A program made the position numbers and the translations under genes. Positions 27,599 through 36,913 of a DNA stretch of 64,000 bases are shown here, piece after piece (position 1 is the first letter of the stretch; the number at the start of each line of letters is the position of its first letter). The DNA comes from Flavobacteriaceae bacterium F08102 (GTDB lineage: Bacteria > Bacteroidota > Bacteroidia > Flavobacteriales > Flavobacteriaceae): assembly GCA_023015935.1 (NCBI GenBank), contig JALKAY010000008.1, positions 218,888 to 282,887 on the forward strand, read 5' to 3'. The notes below the pieces were generated by a model. The model was given only the letters and a program-made list of their open reading frames with translations. It had not been told where the DNA came from and did no database searches.

Positions 27599-29085
27599 AT
27601 TGTATCGTATTTAATCAGCAGATCACTGGCAATTTTTCCTGAAATAATGGCAGGGGGCACGCCTGGTCCTGGCACGGTAAGTTGTCCGCAAAAAAACAAA
27701 TTATTCACTTTTTTACTCTTGATATTGGGACGTAAAAAGTGGGTTTGTCTAAGGGTATTCGCCAAGCCATACGCATTGCCTTTATAAGCATTGTAATCGG
27801 ATTTAAAATCGTCAATAGCGTAAGATTCATAAAATAAGACATCTTCACGAAGCGATTGATTGGTCAAAATTTCCATACGATCGATAAGCTGATCAAAATA
27901 ATGGGCTCGGGTGGCTTTTGAATCTGATAATCCTACAGCTAAGGGGATTAGTAATACGGCAGATTCTTTACCTATTGGTGCTGCATACATATCAGTAACA
28001 CTTGGGAAACTAGCGTAAAATAGCGGGTTTTTAGGCCATTGTTTAGCGTCGTATATTTCTGCGGCATGCGCATTAAAATCAGTATCAAAGAACAGTGTAT
28101 GGTGCGCTATGTTCTTAATTTTTTTATCAAAACCAATAAAGAACAACAAGGCCGATGGCGCAAAGGTTTTCTTTTCCCAATACGATGAGGAATACTGTCT
28201 AAGTGTTGTGGGTAATAATTGTTCAGTATGATGATAGTCTGCCCCACTAAGCACGTAATCAGCAGGTAAAAAACGATCTTTCATCTTGACCCCAATCACA
28301 GTGTCTTTAAGCGTAACAATTTCTTCTATGGCTGTATCCGTGATAAAAGTCACGCCTAAGAGTTTAGCCAAATCAACCATAGCTTCAACTACTTTTACCA
28401 TTCCCCCTTGGGGATACCAAGTTCCAAGTTTCAAGTCGGCATGATTCATAAAATTATAAAATGATGGAGTGGTTTCTGGTTTGGCCCCCAAAAATAAGAC
28501 TGGAAACTCAAGAATCTGCCTTAGTTTAGGATGTTTGACGTGTTTCGTCACCAATTGTTTGATGGTTTGAACAAATTGAAAGGAATTTTTAATGGTTTTC
28601 CATGAGATAATTTCAAACACAGATTGTCCGGGTTGATACACGAGCTTTTCAATCGCCAAGGCGTAATTGTCACTCGCATTATCCATGAAACGATCCAAGC
28701 CCTTACCACTCCCTGGATCCACTTCCTCAAAAGTTTCTCTTATTTCTTCGTAACTTCCCCCAATGCGCAGGCTATCCTCTTTACCAAAGTACACTTGATA
28801 GGCTGGATTTAATTTAGAAAGGCTATAAAAATCTTCGGTTGTTGTATCAAAATCATTGAAAAATTTTTCAAACACATCTGGCATCCAGTAAAAAGAAGGC
28901 CCCATGTCGTACACAAATCCATCTCTTTTAAACTGCCTAGCTCTCCCTCCTAAGGCACTGTTTTTTTCAATAACCGTAACCTCGTAGCCCGCTTTTGCCA
29001 AATAACAACTCGCTGATAACGAAGAAAATCCCGAACCGATAATACAAACTTTTTTCTGACTCATTCCATCTCTTGTTGATCTCAT
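27595..29085 (-). CDS. crtI: phytoene desaturase
   Basis: 496 residues from the ATG at 29085, or 489 from 29064 (MSQKKVCIIGSG). The N-terminal FAD-binding Rossmann motif is CIIGSGFSSLSASCYLAKAG. The C-terminal end carries FFCGQLTVPGPGVPPAI, the CrtI signature. It introduces double bonds into phytoene to give lycopene. First gene of the carotenoid operon, with an unusually long upstream gap of 738 bp containing operators and a candidate promoter. A hairpin at 29104-29128 sits just before the start. Confidence 0.94.
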   Translation of the reverse strand: MRSTRDGMSQKKVCIIGSGFSSLSASCYLAKAGYEVTVIEKNSALGGRARQFKRDGFVYDMGPSFYWMPDVFEKFFNDFDTTTEDFYSLSKLNPAYQVYFGKEDSLRIGGSYEEIRETFEEVDPGSGKGLDRFMDNASDNYALAIEKLVYQPGQSVFEIISWKTIKNSFQFVQTIKQLVTKHVKHPKLRQILEFPVLFLGAKPETTPSFYNFMNHADLKLGTWYPQGGMVKVVEAMVDLAKLLGVTFITDTAIEEIVTLKDTVIGVKMKDRFLPADYVLSGADYHHTEQLLPTTLRQYSSSYWEKKTFAPSALLFFIGFDKKIKNIAHHTLFFDTDFNAHAAEIYDAKQWPKNPLFYASFPSVTDMYAAPIGKESAVLLIPLAVGLSDSKATRAHYFDQLIDRMEILTNQSLREDVLFYESYAIDDFKSDYNAYKGNAYGLANTLRQTHFLRPNIKSKKVNNLFFCGQLTVPGPGVPPAIISGKIASDLLIKYDTI

Positions 29086-29103
29086 TTAGTTTAGATTAAA
29101 GAA

Positions 29104-29128
29104 ACTGGCGTCTCACAAAGCCGCCAGT
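29104..29128 (-). promoter_or_regulatory. stem-loop just upstream of crtI
   Basis: ACTGGCG and CGCCAGT pair (7 bp, 11-base loop). On the crtI-sense strand a TTTCTTT stretch follows, ending close to the start codon. It could be a weak attenuator or block initiation; only the pairing is seen directly. Confidence 0.4.
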
Positions 29129-29664
29129 ATCAACTCTAACCATTAACTAAACCAAAAATTTTCTTTCTCAATAACTTGTGGTAGTAATACCACATCCATC
29201 ACAAGGATGAACATAGGCGTAACTTTATCTATTTAGCCACGTAATAAGGCAAACTGCATCTGTATTCCGTAATGCTTTTTGCTCTTTCTCATACAGTTGA
29301 CATAAGATCCTACAAATGCGTCTCTGTATCATCAGTACTTCTACCAATGCTTATCGTAATAATTGTGTGGAAGGTTCGGGGTGCTTATAAACAGTTGATC
29401 TCCCATTAAGTTTAAATCTTCAATCTGAATAAAATACCCCCTACATATCCTGGGGTAGTAACGTATTGGTTAATTCTCATCATATAGAATTAACACATAT
29501 GGCACAAGAACTCAACGTATTTTCAAAGCGCATATTTGTTTTCACTATATATACGTTCAATAAACATATATAGGCTATATTAAACATCGCTCCTTTAAGC
29601 TCCCTCTCTAAAAAATAACCGACAAAATCATGACTGGTAAATATACACTTGTCAAAACTCGTTA

Positions 29665-29753
29665 ATTTGTCTAATTATTATCTTAATAACTTAGACAAAT
29701 CTACGTAAATAATTTCATTTGTCCAACTTTTTATAAATATTAATTAGACAAAT
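29665..29753. promoter_or_regulatory. two tandem inverted-repeat operators, probable MerR/CarH sites
   Basis: Four half sites were read: ATTTGTCTAAT (29665-29675), CTTAGACAAAT (29690-29700), ATTTGTCCAAC (29717-29727) and ATTAGACAAAT (29743-29753). Sites 1/2 and 3/4 form inverted repeats with centres 25-26 bp apart, and the two pairs are 52-53 bp apart. Site 2 overlaps the -7 and site 3 the -33 element of the crt promoter, which fits a repressor. The regulator encoded 71 bases away is the obvious candidate to bind. Confidence 0.6.
29696..29726 (-). promoter_or_regulatory. candidate crt operon promoter
   Basis: On the minus strand TTG (29726-29724), a 20-base spacer and TAGATTTG (29703-29696) match the Bacteroidota -33/-7 pattern. 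Transcription would start near 29689, about 600 bases before crtI. Confidence 0.55.
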
Positions 29754-29823
29754 AAATCGAAGTATGCTAAAATATTGGTAAATTAGCCATTCTGTCAGCG
29801 CACAATTAAAACAAGATGAGCCT

Positions 29824-30705
29824 ATGAAAACGTATAGCATGTCTCAAGTAACAGCCTTAACTGGTCTTAGTGCACATTTACTGCGAAAATGGGAAAGTCG
29901 CTATTCATTCATCACTCCCATGCGAACTACAACAAACATTCGGATCTATTCTGAAGAGCAATTAAAAATTTTACTGAATGTAAGCATTCTTTACAAAGAA
30001 GGGATCAAAATTTCTACCCTTCACCAAATGTCTATCGATGAAATTCATGAAAAAGTAAATACCCTTTTTGAAGATGGCCGTGTACAGGCTGAAATTAAAT
30101 CGCTAATAGTGAGTATGCTCAACTTAGATGAACAACAATTCAACCATATTTTACAGCATGAAATTTTGAGAAATGGATTAGTAGACACCGTACAGGTGGT
30201 ACTTTTTCCGTTTTTAACGCAAGTTGGAATTCTTTGGGGTACCAATCAGGCTATACCTGCACAGGAACATTTTATTTCAAACATCATCCGACAAAAAATC
30301 TTTGCAGCGATTGATCAGCTTCCCCTTCCCGAAAAAAATGCAAAGCGTATTGTATTGTTTTTACCCGAAGAAGAACAGCATGAAATTGGTTTATTATTGG
30401 GAGCTTTTATGGCGAGGAAACTGGGGTGGAAAACCTTTTATCTAGGGCAAAATGTTCCGTTTGATAATTTAAAAGAAGTCATTGATATCGCGCATCCTGA
30501 CTTATTGATGACCTTACTTATTAGTCCGCTATCAACCACAACCCTCACCGGATTTACCGAACTCCTAAACACTGTTTCTTGTCCACTCGTTTATGCGGGG
30601 CATACCTTACCGTCAGATCTCACATCCTGTAAAGCAAGGATTACACATCTAGAAAATCCAACATCTTTAATTGCGTTCCTTCGGACGCATTTTCCCTTAA
30701 GGTAA
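29824..30705 (+). CDS. MerR-family regulator with B12-binding domain, CarH/LitR-like photoreceptor
   Basis: 293 residues in three parts. The N-terminal MerR winged helix is MSQVTALTGLSAHLLRKWES with the wing RIYSEEQLK. A helical light-sensing domain follows, with the CarH signature W-x9-EH (Trp138, Glu148, His149). The C-terminal cobalamin-binding Rossmann domain carries E-x2-H-x2-G (Glu183, His186, Gly189) and GWKTFYLGQNVP. His186 would be the lower cobalt ligand. Characterised CarH proteins are dark-state tetrameric repressors that fall apart when light breaks the Co-C bond of adenosylcobalamin. The divergent crt operon and the operators between are the likely targets. The gene end overlaps the convergent TPR-like gene by 9 bases. 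Confidence 0.88.
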   Translation: MKTYSMSQVTALTGLSAHLLRKWESRYSFITPMRTTTNIRIYSEEQLKILLNVSILYKEGIKISTLHQMSIDEIHEKVNTLFEDGRVQAEIKSLIVSMLNLDEQQFNHILQHEILRNGLVDTVQVVLFPFLTQVGILWGTNQAIPAQEHFISNIIRQKIFAAIDQLPLPEKNAKRIVLFLPEEEQHEIGLLLGAFMARKLGWKTFYLGQNVPFDNLKEVIDIAHPDLLMTLLISPLSTTTLTGFTELLNTVSCPLVYAGHTLPSDLTSCKARITHLENPTSLIAFLRTHFPLR

Positions 30706-32241
30706 GAATTTTGCTTTTTCCTTTATCACATCTCCCACCGTTCTATTTTGAATTTTACTTTCTAACCAAGACAGAATATCTAAGTACAAAAATGCACGTT
30801 TTTCATACGGGTGAAATTCATATTGCTTCAACTGCGCATAGGTCTTTTTAAATTCACTTTTAATTTGATGTGGGAATACATCACCAAGTGCCTTGATAGA
30901 CGAAATAAAGATTTTTTGAACTTCCTGTAAATTCTCCATTTTAATTAAGAATTTATACGTGTCTTTAAATATTCTTTCTAAGTCGTGATCTATACCACAT
31001 TCATAATGGGCGATTAGATTAAGGATCCGTGCAAAACAAAGTAAATCTTGCCCAGCAATAAATTCATTTGAATAAATAATTCGCTCTAAATAACGAATAC
31101 ATTCTTCGTTTTTCCCCATCCCAAAATACAAACAAGCAATCTTATAATAAAATACCGTTATATGATGCTGATCTATTCGGTAATCATACATTTTTATCTT
31201 TTTCAATATAATATCTACCAAATACGCTCCTTCTTCAAAAGTCCCTTCTAAAAAATGAAGGTTTAATTGATTTGAATAGTAGTATTGAAAAATTAATATT
31301 TCGGTATTGCTATTAAAGGGGATTTCCTTTTTTTTAATTTCAGTATCAAAAGCGGCTAAGGCAGAAATAAACTTTGTTTTTTGTTTGATAAAAAACAGTG
31401 ATTCTAACAAATAGTTTTTCCCTTTTAAATAAAAAACAGGATGTAATTCAATGGCATTCTTATGATCTTCAAATAGGGCTACATACTTCTTCGCATATTT
31501 ATAGCTTTTTAAAAAATCTTGGGTTAAAAAACTATGCCATAAATGCGATTTATACAACCACAATTTCTCTCTAAATCCCAAACTATTAAAGTCATATTTT
31601 GGCAATCTATCCTTAAAATAGGTCTCGACATTTTGTAATTCCTTATCATTTCTTACGTAACCTATACGCAATAACATGCTGTACAACTGTAAAGAAAGGT
31701 TTGATAATTTACTTGTAATTACATTTTGTTGACTTAATTTTTTTGCCTGAACAGTTAATTCATCGGCGCGTGTACTAATACTTCTCGTGATATATTGGGT
31801 TTCAATGATCTTTTCTAATTCTACAATTTCATAGGCAATATTTTTTTCCTCATTTTCGATTGCAATGGTCTTCGCCTTATCTAATAATTTTAAACTCTGT
31901 TTGTACAAACCTTTTTGGTATAAGACCGTTGCAAAATCTAACTGCTCCCTTATTTGAATTCGAATATTTTGATGTATAGGATTTAAACGCAGACTTTTTA
32001 ATATTTGTTTGTATAAATGAGCTTTTAAATTTGACAATTGTTGTTTCGTAACGATACCACTCGCGATAATCTGACGTTCGTCATAAACTTTGAGTTTATC
32101 TAACAACTTAAACAAGGCAAAAAATTTAGCATCTACATTTCCTCCTAGTCGACCAACATATAAATTAAATTGGCGTTTTTCCGATTTAGTCAAGGACTTC
32201 ACAAGTTCAAAAAGTGCATCATTTTGCGAACTGACTGTCAT
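30697..32241 (-). CDS. conserved Bacteroidota protein, all-helical (TPR-like)
   Basis: 514 residues with no signal peptide or membrane segment. The N-terminus is FELVKSLTKSEKRQFNLYVG, typical of a conserved family in flavobacteria. The rest is a series of helix pairs resembling tetratricopeptide repeats (LYQKGLYKQSLKLLDKAKTI and similar). No catalytic motif. It stands alone between the CarH-like gene (9-base convergent overlap) and the divergent leu operon. Function unknown; a protein-interaction scaffold is the most that can be said. Confidence 0.75.
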   Translation of the reverse strand: MTVSSQNDALFELVKSLTKSEKRQFNLYVGRLGGNVDAKFFALFKLLDKLKVYDERQIIASGIVTKQQLSNLKAHLYKQILKSLRLNPIHQNIRIQIREQLDFATVLYQKGLYKQSLKLLDKAKTIAIENEEKNIAYEIVELEKIIETQYITRSISTRADELTVQAKKLSQQNVITSKLSNLSLQLYSMLLRIGYVRNDKELQNVETYFKDRLPKYDFNSLGFREKLWLYKSHLWHSFLTQDFLKSYKYAKKYVALFEDHKNAIELHPVFYLKGKNYLLESLFFIKQKTKFISALAAFDTEIKKKEIPFNSNTEILIFQYYYSNQLNLHFLEGTFEEGAYLVDIILKKIKMYDYRIDQHHITVFYYKIACLYFGMGKNEECIRYLERIIYSNEFIAGQDLLCFARILNLIAHYECGIDHDLERIFKDTYKFLIKMENLQEVQKIFISSIKALGDVFPHQIKSEFKKTYAQLKQYEFHPYEKRAFLYLDILSWLESKIQNRTVGDVIKEKAKFLP

Positions 32242-32349
32242 ATGATTTTAATTGTAAAATATTATTATACAGTAATTTACATGAAATTACATAATGCTTA
32301 ACATCGTAATTATAAAGGGCTTCTTTACATTTTTCGTATAGGCAATATA

Positions 32350-32357
32350 TACATTTG
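32350..32357 (+). promoter_or_regulatory. -7 promoter element of the leu operon
   Basis: TACATTTG matches TAnnTTTG exactly, 33 bases before the leuA ATG. The -33 region is not convincing. No leader peptide with a terminator is seen here, in contrast to ilvD. Confidence 0.45.
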
Positions 32358-32389
32358 AATTGTATTTAAACAATATATGATTCATCGAT

Positions 32390-33565
32390 ATGCAAAATAA
32401 TAAAGTTCAGATTTTTGATACAACCTTAAGAGACGGCGAACAAGTCCCTGGTTGTAAACTAGATACCAAACAAAAATTAATCATTGCGGAACGTCTTGAC
32501 CTACTAGGCGTTGATGTAATTGAGGCTGGATTCCCGATTTCAAGTCCCGGAGACTTTTCCTCCGTGATGGAAATATCAAATTTAGTAAAAAACGCTACCG
32601 TTTGTGGGCTCACACGGGCAGTCCAAAAAGACATTGAAGTAGCTGCACAAGCCTTAAAAAATGCAGTTAAACCAAGAATTCATACAGGAATTGGCACGAG
32701 TGAATCACATATTAAATTCAAATTTAAATCTACGCAAGAGGAAGTGATAGAAAGAGCTAAATTTGCGGTTTCTTTAGCAAAAAATTATGTTGATGATGTA
32801 GAATTTTATGCCGAAGATGCTGGACGAACTGACAATGCCTTCCTCGCAAAAGTGTGTGAAGAAGTAATTAAAGCTGGTGCAACGGTCTTAAACATTCCTG
32901 ATACCACAGGATATTGTTTACCTGATGAATACGGTGCAAAAATCAAATACCTGGTAGATCATGTAAAAGGAATTGAGAACGTTACCTTATCTTGCCATTG
33001 TCATAATGACCTTGGATTGGCCACTGCGAATTCTATTGCGGGAATAATTAATGGAGCAAGACAGATAGAATGTACAATTAACGGAATTGGAGAACGCGCA
33101 GGAAATACTGCGCTAGAAGAAGTTGTGATGATTTTGAAACAACATCCATACCTCAATCTAGATACAAACATCAATACAAAATTATTGTATGACACCAGTT
33201 TAATGGTAAGTGAAAAAATGGGAATGGTTGTACAACCAAACAAAGCTATTGTAGGTGCGAATGCTTTTGCGCACAGTTCTGGTATCCATCAAGATGGAGT
33301 AATTAAAAATCGTGAAACCTATGAAATTATTAATCCAGAAGATGTTGGCGTAAATGAAAGCGCTATTATTTTAACCGCACGCAGTGGTCGTGCTGCTTTA
33401 GCCTATCGAGCCAAAAAAATTGGTTATATGCTAACAAAAGTACAATTAGATGCTGCCTATGAATCATTCTTAGCTATTGCTGACAGTCAACAAGAAGTGA
33501 AAGATGAGGATATTCACCAGATCATAAAACAAGTTAATAAAATATCTAAAGTTGCTATAGCCTAA
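32390..33565 (+). CDS. leuA: 2-isopropylmalate synthase, short form without regulatory domain
   Basis: 391 residues. The HMGL-like TIM barrel shows [13 protein letters not shown] at the N-terminus, the metal-binding [13 protein letters not shown], and [14 protein letters not shown]. It joins acetyl-CoA to 2-oxoisovalerate, the first step of leucine synthesis. The long LeuA forms have about 510 residues including a C-terminal leucine-binding dimer domain; this one stops after the barrel and a short linker, so classical leucine feedback is probably missing. Citramalate or homocitrate synthases are related, but leuCDB directly downstream supports LeuA. Stop and leuC start overlap (TAATG). Confidence 0.93.
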   Translation: MQNNKVQIFDTTLRDGEQVPGCKLDTKQKLIIAERLDLLGVDVIEAGFPISSPGDFSSVMEISNLVKNATVCGLTRAVQKDIEVAAQALKNAVKPRIHTGIGTSESHIKFKFKSTQEEVIERAKFAVSLAKNYVDDVEFYAEDAGRTDNAFLAKVCEEVIKAGATVLNIPDTTGYCLPDEYGAKIKYLVDHVKGIENVTLSCHCHNDLGLATANSIAGIINGARQIECTINGIGERAGNTALEEVVMILKQHPYLNLDTNINTKLLYDTSLMVSEKMGMVVQPNKAIVGANAFAHSSGIHQDGVIKNRETYEIINPEDVGVNESAIILTARSGRAALAYRAKKIGYMLTKVQLDAAYESFLAIADSQQEVKDEDIHQIIKQVNKISKVAIA

Positions 33566-34947
33566 TGGGAAAAACACTCTTTGATAAAGTTTGGGATGCC
33601 CATGTGGTTGATGAAATCCCTAATGGTCCACAAATATTGTATATTGACAAGCACTTAATTCATGAAGTAACAAGTCCACAAGCATTTGCAGCCTTAGCAG
33701 AACGGAATATTCCAATTGCAAGACCTGACAAAACTGTAGCGACTGCTGATCACAATACACCAACCCTAAATCAACATTTACCAATACAAGATCCATTATC
33801 TAGATCGCAATTGGAACAGTTGACTGAAAATTGTAAAAAAAACAACATTACACTCTATGGCTTAGGTCATAAATACAATGGAATTGTTCACGTTATGGCT
33901 CCTGAATTAGGTATTACGCAACCAGGCATGTCTATCGTTTGTGGCGATAGTCACACCTCCACCCATGGAGCATTTGGTTCTATTGCGTTTGGTATCGGCA
34001 CCAGCCAAGTAGCACAGGTATTTGCAAGTCAATGTCTTTTATTAGAAAAGCCTAAAAAAATGCGAATCACCGTAAATGGTACCCTTAAAAAAGGCGTTTT
34101 ACCTAAAGATGTGATTCTCTATATTATCGCACAACTCGGTACAAATGCGGGGACTGGATATTTTTGTGAATATGCTGGTGAAGTATTTGAAAACATGTCG
34201 ATGGAAGGACGAATGACGGTATGTAATATGAGTATAGAAATGGGCGCTCGAGGAGGAATGATTGCCCCCGACGAAACGACATTCAATTATGTAAAAGGAA
34301 GAAAATTTGCTCCAAAAGGTGAAGAATTTGACCAAAAAGTAGCTTATTGGAAAACCTTACGTACCGATGACGATGCAGAATTTGATCAAGAATACCATTT
34401 TGATGCGAGTGAGATTTCTCCCATGATTACGTATGGAACCAATCCAGGAATGGGAATTGCTATTAACGAAAAGATCCCTCACCAAGAAGATCCTTCGTTT
34501 AAAAAATCACTTGCCTATATGGATTTTAAGGCCGGGGACAGCCTACTAAATACCCCCATAAATTATGTTTTTATCGGGAGTTGTACCAACGCGAGAATTG
34601 AAGATTTCAGAGTAGTTGCTGATTATGTCAAAGGAAAACAAAAAGCCTCAAATGTACATGCTTGGCTCGTTCCAGGATCACGAGAAGTAGTAAAACAAAT
34701 TGAAGAAGAGGGGTTAAATAAGATTTTCAATGAAGCTGGATTTCAATTACGCCAGCCCGGTTGCTCCGCTTGTTTAGCTATGAATGATGATAAAATTCCT
34801 GAAGGAGAATACTGCGTCTCTACCTCAAATCGTAACTTTGAAGGAAGACAAGGCCAAGGAGCTCGTACTATTTTAGCAAGTCCACTTGTGGCCGCTGCGA
34901 CGGCCATTGAAGGGAAATTAATAGATGTGACCAAACAATTGAACTAA
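33565..34947 (+). CDS. leuC: 3-isopropylmalate dehydratase large subunit
   Basis: 460 residues of the aconitase superfamily. The 4Fe-4S cysteines are visible in [11 protein letters not shown] and in [13 protein letters not shown] (CxxC). [20 protein letters not shown] is the conserved substrate/cluster region. With LeuD it isomerises 2- to 3-isopropylmalate. Start and stop both overlap the neighbours by one base (TAATG), so it is tightly coupled in leuACDB. Confidence 0.96.
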   Translation: MGKTLFDKVWDAHVVDEIPNGPQILYIDKHLIHEVTSPQAFAALAERNIPIARPDKTVATADHNTPTLNQHLPIQDPLSRSQLEQLTENCKKNNITLYGLGHKYNGIVHVMAPELGITQPGMSIVCGDSHTSTHGAFGSIAFGIGTSQVAQVFASQCLLLEKPKKMRITVNGTLKKGVLPKDVILYIIAQLGTNAGTGYFCEYAGEVFENMSMEGRMTVCNMSIEMGARGGMIAPDETTFNYVKGRKFAPKGEEFDQKVAYWKTLRTDDDAEFDQEYHFDASEISPMITYGTNPGMGIAINEKIPHQEDPSFKKSLAYMDFKAGDSLLNTPINYVFIGSCTNARIEDFRVVADYVKGKQKASNVHAWLVPGSREVVKQIEEEGLNKIFNEAGFQLRQPGCSACLAMNDDKIPEGEYCVSTSNRNFEGRQGQGARTILASPLVAAATAIEGKLIDVTKQLN

Positions 34948-35525
34948 TGCAAAAATTCACCACTTTTACAGATACAGCCATTCCATTAGGCATTGAAAAT
35001 ATTGATACAGACCAAATTATTCCTGCCCGTTTTTTAAAAGCGACAGACCGAAAAGGTTTTGGAGATAATGTTTTTAGAGATTGGCGTTATAATAAAGATA
35101 ATTCGATCAATCACGATTTTGTCTTAAACAATGATACCTACCAAGGAGAAATATTAATTGCTGGACATAATTTCGGATGTGGATCAAGCCGTGAACATGC
35201 TGCTTGGGCTTTAGCTGGCTATCCATTTAAAGTAATCATTAGTAGTTTCTTCGCGGATATTTTTAAGGGAAATGCACTCAATAATGGCTTATTACCCATC
35301 GAAGTGAGTCCAACCTTTCTAAAAAAACTCCTTCATGAAGTAACAGAAAAACCCAAAACTTCAATAACTATCAATCTCGAGAAGCAAACGATATCCTGCT
35401 CAATTGGGGTAGAATCATTTGAAATAGACCCTTATAAAAAAGTATGTCTTTTAAATGGTTATGATGATATTGATTTTTTAATTAGCAAAAAAGAACAAAT
35501 TGAAGCCTTTGAAGCTTCGCTTTAA
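34947..35525 (+). CDS. leuD: 3-isopropylmalate dehydratase small subunit
   Basis: 192 residues. [14 protein letters not shown] and the swivel-domain signature [17 protein letters not shown] are diagnostic. It completes the active site of LeuC. Coupled to leuC by TAATG and followed by leuB after 9 bases. Confidence 0.96.
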   Translation: MQKFTTFTDTAIPLGIENIDTDQIIPARFLKATDRKGFGDNVFRDWRYNKDNSINHDFVLNNDTYQGEILIAGHNFGCGSSREHAAWALAGYPFKVIISSFFADIFKGNALNNGLLPIEVSPTFLKKLLHEVTEKPKTSITINLEKQTISCSIGVESFEIDPYKKVCLLNGYDDIDFLISKKEQIEAFEASL

Positions 35526-35534
35526 AAAAACACT

Positions 35535-36650
35535 ATGAAATATACAATCGCAGTAATCCCAGGAGACGGAATCGGCCCAGAAGTAGTAGAACAAGCGAAA
35601 AAAGCCTTAAATGCAGTCGCCTTACAATACGATCATATCTTTATGTATAAAGAAGCATTAATGGGGGCTTGTGCCATTGATGCTACTGGAAATCCACTCC
35701 CAGATGAAACCCTAGACATTTGTAAAAAATCAGATGCTATTCTCTTTGGTTCAATTGGTCATCCGAAATATGACAACGATCCAAGTGCAAAAGTTAGACC
35801 CGAACAAGGGTTGTTAAAATTACGAAAAGAACTCGGACTTTTCTGCAATGTTCGCCCTGTAAAAGCCTATGATAAACTCATCAGTAAATCACCCTTAAAA
35901 AAGGAAATTATTGAAGGTACAGACATCTCAATTTACAGAGAATTAACAGGAGGTATCTATTTCGGTATGAAAGAGCTCAGTGAGGATGGAAAAACAGCAT
36001 TTGATAGCTGTACGTATTCCATAGAAGAAATTGAACGCATTACACACCTCGCGTTTAAAGCTGCACAAAACAGAAAGAAAAAGGTCACCTTGGTTGACAA
36101 AGCAAATGTACTTGAAACCTCTAGATTATGGCGAAAAGTGGTTGGAGAAATTGCTGCACAGTATCCAGATGTAAACTTGGACTACCTCTTTGTAGATAAT
36201 GCTTCAATGCAACTAATTTTAAATCCAACACAATTTGATGTAATTTTAACGGATAACTTATTTGGTGATATTTTAAGTGATGAAGCAAGTGTCATTGGTG
36301 GATCTATAGGCTTATTAGCCTCTTCTTCCATTGGTGCTGAAAATGCGCTTTTTGAACCAATACACGGATCTTTTCCGCAAGTTGCTGGACAAGACATTGC
36401 CAATCCATTAGCCTCTATATTATCGGCAGCAATGTTGTTGGAACACCTAGGATTAAAAGAAGAAGCCGCATCGATAGAACGCGCGGTTCAAAAATCACTC
36501 GACCTAGAAATCACTACCAAAGACATCAATCCGAGCAATCCATTTAGTACGTCTAAAGTAGGTGATTTTATTGCCGACTATATTGAGCATCAAGATGATA
36601 GCAATATGAATTTTCAGAATATTCACATCGGACAAAGTACCATTATTTAA
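35535..36650 (+). CDS. leuB: 3-isopropylmalate dehydrogenase
   Basis: 371 residues. VIPGDGIGPEVVEQ at the N-terminus, LRKELGLFCNVRPVK, RELTGGIYFG and DNLFGDILSDEAS (metal-binding Asp residues) identify the NAD-dependent beta-decarboxylating dehydrogenase. It gives 4-methyl-2-oxopentanoate, the last leucine-specific intermediate before transamination. No terminator separates it from the ilv leader, so leu transcripts may read into the attenuators. Confidence 0.96.
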   Translation: MKYTIAVIPGDGIGPEVVEQAKKALNAVALQYDHIFMYKEALMGACAIDATGNPLPDETLDICKKSDAILFGSIGHPKYDNDPSAKVRPEQGLLKLRKELGLFCNVRPVKAYDKLISKSPLKKEIIEGTDISIYRELTGGIYFGMKELSEDGKTAFDSCTYSIEEIERITHLAFKAAQNRKKKVTLVDKANVLETSRLWRKVVGEIAAQYPDVNLDYLFVDNASMQLILNPTQFDVILTDNLFGDILSDEASVIGGSIGLLASSSIGAENALFEPIHGSFPQVAGQDIANPLASILSAAMLLEHLGLKEEAASIERAVQKSLDLEITTKDINPSNPFSTSKVGDFIADYIEHQDDSNMNFQNIHIGQSTII

Positions 36651-36666
36651 AAAAAAGTAGATTTTA

Positions 36667-36698
36667 TTTGGAAATTAACGAAATAATGTGAGATATTT
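36667..36698 (+). promoter_or_regulatory. promoter of the ilv leader
   Basis: TTTG at 36667-36670, 21-base spacer, then GATATTTG at 36692-36699 (7 of 8 to TAnnTTTG). Transcription would begin near 36706, only a few bases before the leader-peptide ATG at 36709. Confidence 0.55.
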
Positions 36699-36708
36699 GT
36701 CCCGTCAA

Positions 36709-36765
36709 ATGAAACAAACTATTTTAAATATTGTCATTTCTATTATTGTGATTCAATCACGATAG
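36709..36765 (+). CDS. ilv leader peptide 1
   Basis: A short frame encodes MKQTILNIVISIIVIQSR, 18 residues of which nine are Ile, Val or Leu. The stop codon TAG overlaps the 5' edge of an antiterminator arm (GGAAAGGC). A strong terminator follows at 36797. This is the arrangement of a classical branched-chain amino acid leader: a ribosome stalled on Ile/Val codons frees the antiterminator. Too short to be an independent protein. Confidence 0.85.
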   Translation: MKQTILNIVISIIVIQSR

Positions 36766-36830
36766 GAAAGGCTCTATTCAAAATTTAACATATTTTAAAA
36801 TGCCTTTCCAGTTGGAAAGGCATTTTTTTT
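36765..36830 (+). terminator. ilv attenuator 1: antiterminator/terminator
   Basis: The terminator stem is AAAATGCCTTTCC with GGAAAGGCATTTT (36797-36826) around AGTT, followed by T. GGAAAGGC at 36765-36772 is a second copy of the 3' arm and can pair with GCCTTTCC at 36802-36809, giving a mutually exclusive antiterminator. It begins at the leader-peptide stop codon. Confidence 0.9.
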
Positions 36831-36852
36831 TACCCTTAAAAAAACATAACAG

Positions 36853-36912
36853 ATGAAAACCATTCAACATAGTATCCAAGTCATTCAAGTCATTATTATT
36901 ATGCTATACTAA
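36853..36912 (+). CDS. ilv leader peptide 2
   Basis: A second short frame encodes MKTIQHSIQVIQVIIIMLY, 19 residues with nine Ile, Val or Leu and three consecutive Ile codons near the end. It begins 23 bases after the first T-run. An antiterminator arm starts just after its TAA, and a second terminator follows. The repeat design strongly supports translation and regulatory use. Confidence 0.85.
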   Translation: MKTIQHSIQVIQVIIIMLY

Positions 36913-36913
36913 T

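Larger units (their letters stand above)
29086..29823. promoter_or_regulatory. 738-bp divergent crtI / MerR intergenic region
   Basis: No convincing gene was found on either strand. The part near the regulator (29665-29753) holds four ATTTGTCTAA-like half sites and a crt-directed promoter. The rest, about 600 bases, would be the crtI mRNA leader. It contains hairpins at 29104-29128 (ACTGGCG/CGCCAGT) and near 29168-29185 (TGTGGTA/TACCACA). Confidence 0.6.

Noticed and set aside
29086..29660. Cobalamin riboswitch in the crt leader
   Set aside because: I looked for the conserved B12-box and found no convincing match; the B12 link comes from the protein regulator instead.
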